A stretch of 64,000 nt of DNA from Heterobilharzia americana (lineage: Eukaryota > Platyhelminthes > Trematoda > Strigeidida > Schistosomatidae), in assembly GCA_944470555.2 (NCBI GenBank), contig OX104127.1:44257934-44321933 (forward strand). Direction: 5' to 3'. Shown here in pieces: positions 1 to 11,964 of the stretch. Under the pieces are notes generated by a model. The model was not told the origin of the DNA, ran no database searches, and saw only the letters and a list, made by a program, of their open reading frames with translations. Both the position numbers and the translations under genes were made by a program. Positions within the stretch are counted from its first letter, which is position 1, and every line of letters starts with the position of its first letter.

Positions 1-317
1 TTTGCGCCTCATCACTGAAGAGGATTTCAGACCTAAAGCACAAGTCGTCACAAAGTGAAGAGATTCCTTCACAGCTGCTCCATCACACTACACCACATAT
101 TGATATCCCAACATCGAACAGACACCTATTTATTACCACTAGGATGGACAACCGTGTCATTTGTCATCCACTTTCCATTCATTAACGCGTTGACTGCGTC
201 ACCCCATTTTCATCTAAAACCACAGGTCAATCAGTCTCCAGTGTTGGCAAATCCCACTAACCTCAAAATAAACCTAACAGGAATTACCCCTGGAGAAATA
301 TGAATGGTGACAAAGCT
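1..317 (+). repeat. 3' end of block B (H2B-unit flank), partial
   Basis: Non-coding repeat entering from outside the window. It is a near-identical direct copy of 14,424-14,714 and an inverted copy of about 46,036-46,338. Elsewhere this sequence follows an H2B unit, so another H2B copy may lie just left of the window (inference). The 82-codon ORF inside it (55-303) resembles no protein I know and is probably chance. The boundary with the H4 cassette, about 295-318, is also where the tandem units and the H4 deletion of the sixth unit break. Confidence 0.8.
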
Positions 318-404
318 TACGAAAACTCCTCACACACACGATAAAATTATCAACATAGGAGCACGCATTACTACGTAACCGTCCGAGCAACCACACGATA
401 AATT

Positions 405-1022
<618 letters not shown>

Positions 1023-1090
1023 GTTGTTGTTGTAGAGTGAAGTATGTGAGGAGTTGTGACCTGTATGTGGTGTGCACGAGAACGCGACAC

Positions 1091-1106
1091 GGTCCTATTT
1101 AGGACC
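1091..1106 (+). terminator. Histone mRNA 3' stem-loop of H4-1
   Basis: Perfect 6-bp hairpin GGTCCT-ATTT-AGGACC. In animals this element replaces the poly(A) tail of replication-dependent histone mRNA and is bound by SLBP. The stem fits the GGYYCU/ARRRCC consensus, but the first loop base is A where the consensus (UHUH) has U. A T-rich stretch follows; no convincing U7-type purine element was identified. Confidence 0.9.
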
Positions 1107-1204
1107 ACCACAATGCGATTTTGTTTTTGACTTTGTTGTGTATGTATGCAGTTGACCGGCCATTCGTGTGTTCGGGAGGGAGGTTTGGGATGGATGTTAG
1201 TTGA

Positions 1205-1219
1205 GGGGGGGGCGGGGGG
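1205..1219 (+). other. G-run (G8-C-G6) in the H4 3' flank
   Basis: Homopolymeric guanine tract interrupted by one C. The inverted tandem units carry the complement with C9 in four units and C8 in one (unit 3, about 31,040-31,048), which accounts for the 4,997 versus 4,998 bp unit lengths. The H4 deletion of the sixth unit breaks about 5 bp from this tract. Confidence 0.85.
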
Positions 1220-1564
1220 ATCCTTAGCGTGCCACCTTAGCCTAGTGACGCCTGTTAAGTCGTTATGAGGAACGCTGGCTGTGTTTGTGACTATGCAGCG
1301 TACAGAAGGTGTTGTAGTAGCGGCTGGTTTGACGGCCTTAAGTCTCATCTCTTTCTTCTGGCTTCATGGAAGATATTGGATTTGCATAGATCGGTGTTTC
1401 ATTTATTATGAATGAGTACTGGTGTTGATATGGGAACTGGATTTCGAGATGGAAGATCTGGGTGCAGTCAACTTTTTCTATTATTTAGGTATCCTTAGTA
1501 TTGGCGTCACCTAACTTTATACCTAGTGCATATTTCGGAACATGTGGATGTTAATTGGAAAATT

Positions 1565-1850
1565 ATTTTGTTCGCATCCGACTGTGTTGTTAGTGGTTGA
1601 CTAGAATTATTGATAACTTGTATTCAGTGCACGTCTGGTCGGCAATTACTGTTGTGACTGACACATTTGGCTCTGTCACAGCACGGTGTGATGAGATTTT
1701 GCTGAGGTTATGCCTCATTCATACCCAGTATTTTCGATGTGTCCTGTCGTTTGTTTTACACCACAGTCACCACCGTGAGACTGTGTGGTTGCATAATGCA
1801 GCTGACCGTTGTTCGTATGACCAACTGTTACTTTTCAGAAGACGGTCGTA
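1565..1850 (+). repeat. Dispersed repeat, copy in H4-1 3' flank
   Basis: About 280 bp whose diverged relative (same strand, roughly four fifths identical by eye) lies at 16,195-16,465. Inverted near-identical copies occur in each tandem unit (20,407-20,693 and later units). It has an open frame of 84 codons (1,597-1,851) in this copy, but the frame is not kept in the diverged copy, so it is unlikely to be a gene. Family unknown. Confidence 0.6.
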
Positions 1851-2269
1851 GAGAAGAGAATGCTATGCGTATGATTGATCAGTTAGAATATTGTTGGTGC
1901 TAGGAAGGATAAGAGTTTGTAGATTTGGAAGTAGGCTAGTTAGTGGGGCGTTTCAGACCATAGTTTTTTTGGAGGTTGGTATCTTTGTCATGAAGTGGGG
2001 AACTCCACGGTTAAGCTATCTACATTATCAATTTGGGCTCCGATCAAGTGGTACACTCGCTCCTGTATGTCTTCACCTTGATGAACGGAGGAAACAGCAG
2101 ACAGTGAAGCCTACTATACCTCGATTGGTAGACGATGGCGAGAGCGACGTACTAAAAGAGCAGTCAGCTAAGCATATAAATGGCCAGTCTGTAACAATAA
2201 ACTGAAGGATAGCTAGTTTCTATGGGGTCGCATATTCGCATTAACCGTTACACTCAGATTCCATATCCT
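1851..2269 (+). other. Block A flank without recognisable gene
   Basis: A 104-codon open frame (1,891-2,205) is present, copied in all inverted units, but resembles nothing I know and lacks supporting context. A short CT repeat lies at 2,270-2,279. Confidence 0.4.
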
Positions 2270-2830
2270 CTCTCTCTCTTGCGTGTGCTTGAATCACCAT
2301 GTGAGCAATATTGAGGTCAGGCGAAGGCTATTCGGTAGGCCAGGTATACCGATTGATAACGTTGTGAACATAAGTCCACCGAGATAGCTTAGACATGTAC
2401 TGCCCACCCAGATACACCTCCTACCTCAACGTGCCACGCGAGAAGAAGTTAGATGACGTTGGAGGAGGGTTCAGGGTGAACAGACCAAGACGTCGCAACG
2501 GTCGATGAAGTCTCTGACTATTGGTCTGAGCCGTATGAGATGTAGACTGCCTAGTTGTGGTCATAGAAAGGATAGGAATCAGTGTTTGGGGACTGTTGGT
2601 GACATGGCTGAAAATTGGTGGCAGTGGTGTAGATTTCTTCACTCCTTTGTCATCTTCTAAAGCTTGCGTATTTGAACTAACCGTAGTATTCAGATTGTTT
2701 ATTCTCTCTCTTACACAACTTTGATACTAATCTTCTTGCGTAAACCCGTTCTTTGTGTACTACTCTGATGTATGGCAACTTGAGCCGATGCACTTGTGTG
2801 CGAGGTTCTACGTTGACTTTGTCTGTCTCA
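2270..2830 (+). mobile_element. RTE-type retrotransposon 3' end (decayed)
   Basis: Frameshifted remains of the C-terminal end of a non-LTR retrotransposon ORF. Read across frames it contains NIEVRRRLFG, LRHVLP, EQTKTSQRSMKSLTIGLS and QCLGTVGDMAENWWQW, matching the post-RT C-terminal region of the RTE copy at 55,960-57,876 and of the one at 51,480-52,800. The sequence around 2,765-2,830 matches the 3' tail also seen near 52,735 and 56,000. Not functional. Confidence 0.7.
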
Positions 2831-3009
2831 TTTAACCGGAAGTGCACACATCATTCTTTCATTTTAAGGTGGTGGTATGAAGCATCAATCCAGTGGTTTA
2901 CTAAGTGTGAAGACTTGCATGCGATTCGCCTATTCAACACAACTAGTATTTGCCATTCCGGTCTGTGTGAAATTCAGTCTGCGGGTACCGTATATGTCTG
3001 AGTCTCAGT

Positions 3010-3310
3010 AGATGGGGGAAAACTACAGCAACAAGACCATTGCGAGTGCAGCTCTACAGTGAGGAACTGGCTAGACAGTTATCGGAAGAGAACACTCATT
3101 CATTCAGAAGAAGCTTGTTGTCATCTCCAGTAAGAACAGGGTTGAAGACCGTAGTCGTCCCGAGGTGTGGATGAAAATAGCGAGTGGGTATCAGCAGCTC
3201 CCCCAGAATTAATGGATGCACATGAATGCATTCGTGCAGACTCCGAGAACAATGAGGAGTGGAAGCGACTCACATGTAGACTGACAAAAGTCTGCGCAGT
3301 GGTGGATTCT
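3010..3310 (+). mobile_element. RTE-type retrotransposon linker fragment (decayed)
   Basis: Frameshifted piece of the endonuclease-RT linker. The translation includes LYSEELARQLSEE and parallels the - strand fragment at 63,100-64,000. It lies downstream of an RTE 3' end on the same strand, so it comes from a second insertion or a rearranged element. Confidence 0.55.
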
Positions 3311-3833
3311 TGATGTTACAGTGGACCAGGATAGATGCGATGTGAATATGGTTTATGAGCCGACAGATGGGGAAGTTATTCAAAACACTTCCGTGAGATC
3401 TGCTACACAGATCTCTCAGATACAGCATTCAGTGATAACTAGGCTTTTTGCCCTCCTAGTTAAACTTATATGCTGTCTGTTCTCCATCAAGTTCCGAATG
3501 TTTAAGGCAGCCAGCTTAAATGAAGAGCACGCTGTCAAAAAAGTTGTATTCGGTATCATAAGAGGGGACAACTTTGCATAGGCAACCACTTCGAGACTCA
3601 AGACGATGCAAGCAGACCAAACTTTCAGTTACTGACGAGCAGCTAAGTATAAACGAAGATGTATGCAAAGACAAATTTTGAAACGATAACGAAGAGACAG
3701 CATAGTTCAGATATGAAAAATAATGACGATAATAAACTGAGAAATTGAGTAAGATGTTCGTCGCAGGAAGATATGGTAAGTGACTTAAATTCTTCATTGT
3801 TATTTATGGCTGATAATTTTTATGTGGCCTGTA
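3311..3833 (+). other. Block A flank, unassigned
   Basis: Contains an 86-codon ORF on + (3,321-3,581) and a 93-codon ORF on - (3,516-3,797), both copied unchanged in the inverted units. Neither resembles a known family and each overlaps the other, so at most one could be real and probably neither is. Confidence 0.35.
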
Positions 3834-4090
3834 AGACTCCCAAAACGTCTAGACCGAAGGGGAGACCTTAAAGGCCGTCACAGCAACTGCTGAGATAACC
3901 AATTGGGAGTCTCTATCCTATGAAAAACTACCTATCTAGCCGGAATACCGAAACCTGATTATTTTAGCAGTTGTTAGGGTGGTCTTCAAAGTCACCCGAC
4001 CGAAGCAGGTCTGACCCACAGAGCAGAGTAGTGACGTAAGGTGCTGCATTTTAATGGTTGCCGCTGACCAAGGCAGGTTCAAACCCCAGC
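3834..4090 (+). repeat. Foldback / SINE-like element
   Basis: Two diverged, oppositely oriented copies of a roughly 60-bp module. A perfect 10-bp inverted pair AGACTCCCAA (3,834-3,843) and TTGGGAGTCT (3,903-3,912) is followed by an imperfect pair at 3,881-3,898 and 3,959-3,977. At about 4,076-4,086 GGTTCAAACCC fits the pol III B-box consensus GGTTCRANNCC, but no convincing A box was found upstream. A tRNA-derived SINE or a foldback/MITE-like element are both possible. Confidence 0.45.
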
Positions 4091-5780
4091 CAGCCGTTCT
4101 ACAACGTGGATCCCGTATGCACAACTGGTTTGGAACCAGGGTTTCCCAACTCCCTCAGATAAACCCCCCGTCTGCACCAATCCGTTGATAGCGCTGGACG
4201 TTCGCTTTTGCACTCTCACTTTTGTAGAAACACCTCTGGCTAAGTGAAGGCAGTAAGTAGGACTTCCCTAGAAGATGCTATGAATCCCCGGCAGCATGAC
4301 AGCACTTCGAGAGGGTGACTGAAATCTTCATCTCCTTACGCATACCATGACATTCTAGAAGCCACATAATATTGAATGAGTTAGGAAGCTCCATCAGTCA
4401 ATACGATTCACGATAATTTTGAAGCGAATCTAAACTGCACGTAGTAACGAATAAACTGGCAGTTCATTATTTCTTACCCTACAAAATAATAAGCTCATAA
4501 TAACACTTCGCTAACATCAGCATTCCATAAATTAAGCACTACTAAGATTCGATTCATGACTTCAAATGACTCAGTGGGAATTTGAAAGCTGTCCATAGAA
4601 GCAACATTGTATTCATCCAAACATAACTATGAAAAACAACTACGTCATATCGATATACAACTAGATGTTAAGTAAACCGAATATTAGAACTAAGATGGGG
4701 ATTAATGTACATGTGAGCAGTATAAAGTAATTATTTCGAAAACTTCCCAATAGCTCTTTTGTGGTAAATTTTACTTGCACTTAAGAAATCACTCTAGACT
4801 GCTTACCAACAGAATAAAGACTGATTGGACGAAGAAATATATTCCTTTTCAATTAGGTCTTCGTCATGGGCTCTACAATAATACATTGGCTTCCAACTCA
4901 ATCAAAGTACCAACAAGTGGTGGTGGATGTGGGTGTTGGTGAACAATAGTCATAGATTTTATGTAAGTCATGAAGATGATAAGTTTTAGAAATTAAGATG
5001 CCAATAATCAATAAAGTAATTAAAATTGGTAATATGAAGCAAGCTATTAATATGTAAGTGACTTAGTAACTGGTAGAGTAAATGGAGTGATTTTTGACGA
5101 GTGTTCAGTCATAAATAATAAACAACTGCGTAATAATCAGAAAATAAATGAATATTGATAGAGACAAGTGGATGAGGAGGCGTACAAAGCAATACTGGAA
5201 GTGACATCATGTTGACGAGTGAAGTCGTCATGAAAGATGTGACGTAACATTGCAGTCGATGTCGTCTTTATAATGCTGGAGTTGAGGTTGTATATTTCCG
5301 CATGGTCAAAGGGTTGGTCTGTGTATTTGGACAACTTCAAAAGCTTGTACGTGAATCTTCTTCCAAACCTAGATGTAGGTAAAGGTAGAAACCAATGCGC
5401 TTTCTCAGGCAGTTTTTAGGTGCTCAGTAAAAGTTCTCCGAGGATCTGTTAGCATTTCTGGCACCAGTCGGTGTACAATTCGTAAAATTCTTTACCGATT
5501 GTCAAATGATGTCTTCTGTTAGACATCTTTCAGTAGCTGTACGAAAAACGTCGTCGCTCTTCAAGCGTTTCATTGGGTGCACCTGCTAAAGTTTGCTTAG
5601 GTTACACAACTACAATGCACGTTCGCGGTTGTCCTCGATTTGCACCTGCACTCCATCAACTATAATGTTATCAAGCGTGCACTCAGCTATGTTCTCTTCC
5701 GGAACAGCTTAAATGGAAGTTATCAAAGGCTATGTGAAAGCATACTGCGATCGGTATTCATTTCTGACTGCAGTTTTCAA
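4091..5780 (+). repeat. AT-rich remainder of block A (left inverted-repeat arm)
   Basis: No gene recognised. This stretch is the reverse complement, almost without change, of 16,468-18,166. The match to the inverted arm ends near 5,780. The segment up to about 5,335 is part of the tandemly repeated unit; 5,336-5,780 occurs only here and before the first inverted unit. Confidence 0.8.
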
Positions 5781-8657
5781 ATCTAATTAGACATGCTTGT
5801 ATTGTGTTCTCTGAGCTGCGTTGTTTAATCGTGTTGTTAATCACTGATTGGTATTTCCGAATCCGATGATGTCTATCTGTGATCATCAATTGTACCATCT
5901 ATTTAGAAAGCCTGTGAAGCTCACCTCCAGTTAAGGCTCTCAGGACCTCTTTCAAAATTAGGAACTGCGTAGAACGTAAGTACTCCTTAACAATGTCATC
6001 CTCCACATTCCTACGTTGACGGAAAAGCGTACTTCGAAGACGAACACTCCTTCTTCCATCTAGGAGTACATTTAGATAATAATTATCACACCGAGTTACA
6101 GACCTTCATATGCCACGCCAATCGAAGTTAGTGCATTGGAATCCATTCATAATCTCACCTGAGTTATAAAGTTAAGAGATGCATGTCACTGGAACAAAGA
6201 GAGTAGTTTGAAAGCAATTACGCGCCAATGACTACTACTTAGTTAAACAACAGTGCATACACTTCACTTGAACTATCACGCTTGCAGCCTGCCTACCTGT
6301 GACTCACGCTTACATTAGGAGGATAATCTGGCGGAACTGTAATATGGAATTTAGTTTTCTTAAAGAGGTCATAAAATATAGGCTTATTTAAGTCGGACAC
6401 GAATACTGTGGTCTGCAGCTGCAAAGTATTCATAACATGAAGTCAAGACTCTATCCACTACTGATAAATAGTAAGTGGTGTAACTCTAAAGACAAAATAT
6501 GTCATTGCGGAGTCTCGCATGATTAACCCCCTATCTTTCCTCACCGCAATTTACTCCACCTTTCCCGGCGGAATGTTGACTGGGTCTGGCAGTCAACACT
6601 CAACGATATCGCCTGAGTGTCACGTTTTTCACATGTTGACTTGCCTATCTGACGATCTAAGATATATGTGAATGTGACAAGTAACTCGCAGTCCACGGTT
6701 AAAACTGAAAAGACTGAGTAGATTGGTTCGACTGTCAGTCAGAATTGAGAAAACTTCAATAGTCTGACGTGAACAATGTTGTAGATCACGTGAAAGTGCT
6801 ATGTGCACGTAAACCTGGTTTTCTACAAACCTACATTCGTTGTTATTTACTGTGTATAGAGTGTCAGTTATTTATGTCTTGTGTTGAGTAGCTGAATCAA
6901 TAGGCGAAACTCTCAGATAACGCCGAACACAGCTTTGAACTAAACACCCTTACAAGGAAACTGCAGTCAGACAGTTGCCCAATTCTAGTAGAATCAAATA
7001 CATGCAAATCTATGTTATTATCGCTCTTTTCGAAACGACCGCATTAATGAACGCAGATGTTTCTCCACCAATAACCTACAAAACAAATGACCTACAAGTG
7101 TGCCAGTACCTTATCCACGTTGTATGGTCTCTGTCTAATGCCACCGTTTTTCAGGTTAACAAGACAATTAAGAAAATTAGTCACAGGTAAATGTCAGCCG
7201 ACTACTTAACTCAAAAACACATCATATAACTATTGCTTTAATAGTTAGATAGAACTGCAGATTTCAACACCGGACTCACACACACAATTTCTACTTATTC
7301 CCTCCCTCACATCAGACTATAACCTAACAACAGCTAGTTGTTTCACATTGTTACTTGTATTACTGTTATCATTTATATTACTAAGATGCTATAATTATTT
7401 CATTGGACATTCCTGCACAGGGAGTAAGTTCGTTGATATGTCTGGAATATAGTCATTATTATTATTAATAATATTAATAATATTATTATTATTATTATTT
7501 ATTCTCAGCATCATTCCTTCTACCTCACCGTTCATATGAATCAGAATTATAACGTCGAAGTTATAGTGGACCGAAAGAATGTCAAGTAAACCAAAATGAC
7601 AAACTACGTACAATTTACAAGAAAAATGGATTTTATGATACACATGTATGAAAAGTTATACGTTATAGCACAAATAGTATTGTCAATGTCATAGATAATC
7701 ACTGGTTACTTGGAGGTTATCTCTTCGGTATTGTCCACCACAATTTCGGGATACTCCACAGATCAGAAGGCGATATTTGTTGTCTCTCCGCTGTGGTCGT
7801 CGGTCGGCTTGATTGTCGTAATATTTGGAAGTAGGATGAGAAGTCCTGTAAATTCCCAAGACAATCAGTTATTATGCACGACAGGCAATAGTCACGGAGG
7901 CAGAAGTCGGAATGGTTAGAAGCACATTATACTTCCACGATTAGCAGCAGCAAAAGATGCAATTACCGCTACAACTGAAAAAGTGTATATATAAAAAACA
8001 TTCGTTTTCACAAGTATAAGGAAGAATGTACAGAATGTGTACAAGAAACGATGATCAGGAAATAATGCTTACAGATGAAGTAGTTTACACACAACTTTAT
8101 GCCGTCTCCGCAAAGTTCACAACAGCCATTTCACCTGAGTGACTTCAAAGGTCACGAATTTACCCACTGACATGACTTATAAGCTAAAACCACGAAGTTA
8201 GTCAAGATCAATTTGAGTAACTTCCTATTCCATTCAAAATGTTTTGGGCGAAATTATTCCTCTTGAAGTATCAATGACAATGTTTGCTCCCGTAACTATA
8301 GCACACCTAATCACCTATGTGCGTCTAAACGTCAAATATGCAATATATTTTGACTATTATGAGTATATCTTCCAAGGTGTTTTTCCAACTGATTCTTAAA
8401 AAAACGCGAAGTAAATATATTCCTTTCGTTGTTTTTAAAAAAGTGCAAACTGAAGGATGTTTATGTGCTTGCTGAATTACTTATTCCATCAGAACATGGC
8501 ATAGGCTTTTATTCATTCTGCGGAAGTTGACCTTGAAAGAGTGCAAAGGCAATCGCATCTCTAAGATTGTCTCCTAACTCAACTATCATCATCACGCGAA
8601 ATATTTACTAAGAAACGACATAATGCATAATTTTGCTTCTCTCAAACACATAAGATA
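5781..8657. other. Single-copy spacer between H4-1 and H4-2
   Basis: AT-rich sequence with no copy elsewhere in the window and no recognisable gene. A 71-codon ORF on + (6,975-7,190) starts 5' of an internal Met (about 7,002) followed by a hydrophobic stretch like a signal peptide, but no family is recognised. Other small ORFs here (7,710-7,919) look like chance. Confidence 0.5.
7455..7501. repeat. ATT/AAT microsatellite
   Basis: Imperfect trinucleotide array of ATT and AAT steps. An overlapping - strand ORF reads as poly-asparagine only because of this repeat. Confidence 0.9.
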
Positions 8658-9274
<617 letters not shown>

Positions 9275-9342
9275 GTTGTTGTTGTAGAGTGAAGTATGTG
9301 AGGAGTTGTGACCTGTATGTGGTGTGCACGAGAACGCGACAC

Positions 9343-9358
9343 GGTCCTATTTAGGACC
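9343..9358 (+). terminator. Histone 3' stem-loop of H4-2
   Basis: Hairpin GGTCCT-ATTT-AGGACC 68 nt after the stop, same spacing as copy 1. The flank just after it differs from copy 1 by one base (CAATGTG instead of CAATGCG). Confidence 0.9.
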
Positions 9359-9641
9359 ACCACAATGTGATTTTGTTTTTGACTTTGTTGTGTATGTATG
9401 CTGTTGAGTAAATGTAAGGGTCTAACTGAACATACATTTCTATAAGGTTGGCAGAGCCTAGTTTACTGAATGTGTTGCATTTGAAGCCTATATCTCCACT
9501 TTGAGAGAACATCCATATCTGAAGGCATGCAGATAAGCTGCGAGCACTGCCTTGTTGAAGCGCGCGAGGAAAGTTGTATGGGTAGTGTTCGAAGCAGCCT
9601 CGGTTATTAGCTCACTTTGATGAGTAGGCCGAGTCAGCCGC

Positions 9642-9695
9642 CATCTGTTAATTGGTAACCACTATGTCGAAATCATAGTATCTGATTAACAGATG
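9642..9695. repeat. Nested hairpin
   Basis: Perfect 11-bp arms CATCTGTTAAT (9,642-9,652) and ATTAACAGATG (9,685-9,695) enclose a second 5-bp pair CTATG/CATAG. Not similar to the histone stem-loop; function unknown. Confidence 0.6.
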
Positions 9696-9708
9696 TTCAT
9701 TCGATATT

Positions 9709-9997
9709 GCAGTACACATTAGAGATGACGAACACATCTGAACTTCAGTAGACAGTTCATCCGTAACCTGCATCACGACGATGCTGGCGAAGTAAATATG
9801 GAGTTCGACTATAAGCCTGTGAAGACCAAAACAATAAAATCTGTCTTGATAGCATGACTACTATACCACCAAGGAAGGGTCGTAACCACATTCAGGTGTT
9901 TTATCCAATCCCCAGGAACAGTCGGATTTGCTTTACTGTTGTAATTATCCATCCCAATGTGTGAAAAATGAGTAGGTGATCTAGTCATTAAAAACAG
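9709..9997 (+). repeat. Degenerate repeat related to 50,753-51,120
   Basis: Readably similar to the reverse complement of 50,753-51,120, but with many differences and broken frames, in contrast to the near-identical block B that starts at 9,998. The right-hand copy keeps a 96-codon open frame; this one does not. Family not recognised. Confidence 0.5.
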
Positions 9998-10733
9998 ATC
10001 AGTGTTGAAGACTACATGTGCAACAGCAGTCAGGTGATTCTTAGGCATAACTTTGTAAGCTGATGACTGAAATTGCGTGCAGTGACAGTCTTTGAAGATG
10101 GAAAGAAAAGCCTATAAACAAGGGAAAAGTGTCAGGTGAACTCAGAGAATCCATACACGTAAACTGAAAGTAGCAAGTACTACGTGCAAACGAGGATGAT
10201 AGACCTATCTATGGATTTATACTGCGAACTAAGTTTTAATTATGTACTATCTGGTTTTACATGGGATACGTAAAAATCATACCACAAATTATATTGTATA
10301 TATATACACCCTAGTGCAGAGGAAGAGGAATTATGCTGTTGCTGAAACGCAACCTACTGGTCATTTACTTTCTTCTTCATCCCTTGTCAACAAATTGCAA
10401 TTCATTATAAGTAAGGCAAGTAAATTCATTCGTAACTCAGTTTCAGTTTACCAGCTGAAAACCGTAAATCCAGCTTGTAGATAGGTAGCTATTTCTTATT
10501 CATGAAAAACACTGCAATTCGTATCAAGTCAACATTGCCACATGTAATAAAATTTCCAGATTTTCAGAAAGCCAAGAATTGGGAAACAATTAACTCGCTT
10601 CTGATTCATTGTTTTAAACAGAGTAGAATTTACAGGCAAGCTTGCGAATAAACCACTCCTTTCACACTCAAACTAAGGTCACGTTTTGAACAAACGCCTT
10701 ACCAGCCGGCAAAATAATAAAAGCTGCATACCT

Positions 10734-10881
10734 ATTGGCCGAGGGAAACCTTGAAAACATCATCCAATAAGCTTGCTCAAATGAATTTGTCTGACGCAGA
10801 CATAGGAGACATTTTTAATTTGTGTGGAATATAAATAGGAAATAGTAAGGTTAGAGGTTGTAAGCGTTTATCTACTGGAGA
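10734..10881 (+). promoter_or_regulatory. H2B-1 promoter
   Basis: Inverted CCAAT (ATTGG, 10,734-10,738), CCAAT (10,764-10,768) and a good TATA box TATAAATA at 10,830-10,837, about 45 bp before the start codon. This is the expected layout for a replication-dependent H2B gene. Confidence 0.75.
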
Positions 10882-11253
10882 ATGCCGCCAAAGGTTGTGG
10901 TATCGGGCAAAGCTGCTAAGAAGGCTTCGAAGATCAAGGCGCCGAAAGTGGACAAGAAGAAGAAGAGGAGGAGGAAGGAGAGTTACGCCATATACATCTA
11001 CAAGGTACTCCGTCAAGTGCATCCTGACACGGGGATATCTTCCAAAGCTATGTCAATAATGAACTCATTTGTAAATGACATCTTTGAAAGAATTGCGGCT
11101 GAAGCCAGCCGTCTGTCTCACTACAACAAGAAGTCTACCATTTCAAGCCGAGAAGTGCAGACAGCTGTCCGTCTGTTACTGCCAGGTGAACTTGCCAAGC
11201 ATGCCGTCTCCGAGGGCACTAAAGCAGTCACTAAGTACAGTGGGTCGAAGTAA
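10882..11253 (+). CDS. H2B: Histone H2B (copy 1)
   Basis: Intron-less 123-codon ORF for core histone H2B, partner of H2A in the nucleosome. A lysine-rich N-terminal tail ([17 protein letters not shown], then a KKKKRRRK patch) leads into the histone fold [39 protein letters not shown] and the [19 protein letters not shown] region. It ends with AVTKYSGSK, which contains the lysine ubiquitinated in other eukaryotes. Length is slightly below the usual 125-126 because of the shorter tail. The start is supported by the tail and the TATA spacing. Its stem-loop lies 29 nt after the stop. Confidence 0.97.
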   Translation: MPPKVVVSGKAAKKASKIKAPKVDKKKKRRRKESYAIYIYKVLRQVHPDTGISSKAMSIMNSFVNDIFERIAAEASRLSHYNKKSTISSREVQTAVRLLLPGELAKHAVSEGTKAVTKYSGSK

Positions 11254-11282
11254 ATCGAGAGGATGGTAGAGAACGCTTCCAC

Positions 11283-11298
11283 GGCCCTATTTAGGGCC
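11283..11298 (+). terminator. Histone 3' stem-loop of H2B-1
   Basis: Perfect hairpin GGCCCT-ATTT-AGGGCC. It has the same non-standard ATTT loop as the H4 genes but a different stem, so the pairing is conserved independently. A purine-rich CAAAAGATG follows at the place expected for a U7 snRNA target (histone downstream element). Confidence 0.9.
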
Positions 11299-11964
11299 AC
11301 CAAAAGATGATTTTAAAAGTGTTTGTGATGGTTGTTTTTCTTGTCGTGTTCATTTAAGTTTGACGTTAGGGTTGGGATGTTGGTGACGTGTCTTTGATGT
11401 GGGGTATGCGGGTGGTTACCAGACTATTGGGTTGTGAAGGCAGGTGACCGATGAGGTATAACAACTTAGGTAGTTCCAACGCCCTGAACGTCCCGGGTTC
11501 CGCCTACCTGACGAGATCTGTCCGTCCATTCCACGTCGGGCAGTTGAGCCCGCCATCGTGTGGGAGGCGGGCGGTGAAGACTCACTCAGAATGTTCGTAC
11601 ATGAAGTGGATTATTAAACACGCTCGGCACGTGGTTCGCCGCTTGTTAGTGGAGCTAACCTATGATTTCCGGTTGACCGCGAGGAGTTATTAGTATGATT
11701 GAGGTGAGTGATGTTGAATTCAGCCTGTTCCATGGATTATTATATGGCGTTCTATTTCATATCTGTTAAACAGTCTTGGGTAAACACGACGTACGTAAAT
11801 CCTGGTCCAGTTACGATTGTTCATTTGCTAAAATAAAACAGCTGTGTTATGTTATGTTATTACCATTATCATTAGCGTGTGTAGCAAAATGTGCGCTTAG
11901 AGAAACTATATTTATACCTACCCATCAGGGGAAGAAATAAGGATTTCTAGTACTCGTTGAGGAT
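11299..11964 (+). other. H2B-1 3' flank, no gene recognised
   Basis: GC-richer patch around 11,440-11,690 with an 80-codon ORF (11,451-11,693) that resembles no known protein. A pentanucleotide repeat GTTATGTTATGTTAT sits at 11,846-11,860; the right-arm copy has only one GTTAT. Confidence 0.5.

Noticed and set aside
1379..1388. Perfect octamer ATTTGCAT 3' of H4
   Set aside because: Downstream of the gene and isolated; an 8-mer is expected by chance in this length. The H2B promoters, where octamers matter, do not show it clearly.
3516..3797. Overlapping 93-, 86- and 61-codon ORFs repeated in all units
   Set aside because: They overlap on both strands, and repetition is explained by duplication of the unit, not by selection.
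4060..4135. tRNA gene around the B-box-like motif
   Set aside because: No A box, no cloverleaf and no anticodon arm could be drawn.
7395..7643. Asparagine-rich small protein on - strand
   Set aside because: Produced by the ATT microsatellite.
10060..10080. CTGATGA...GAAA close together (and its mirror near 50,680)
   Set aside because: The gap leaves no stem II, and stems I and III are not formed.
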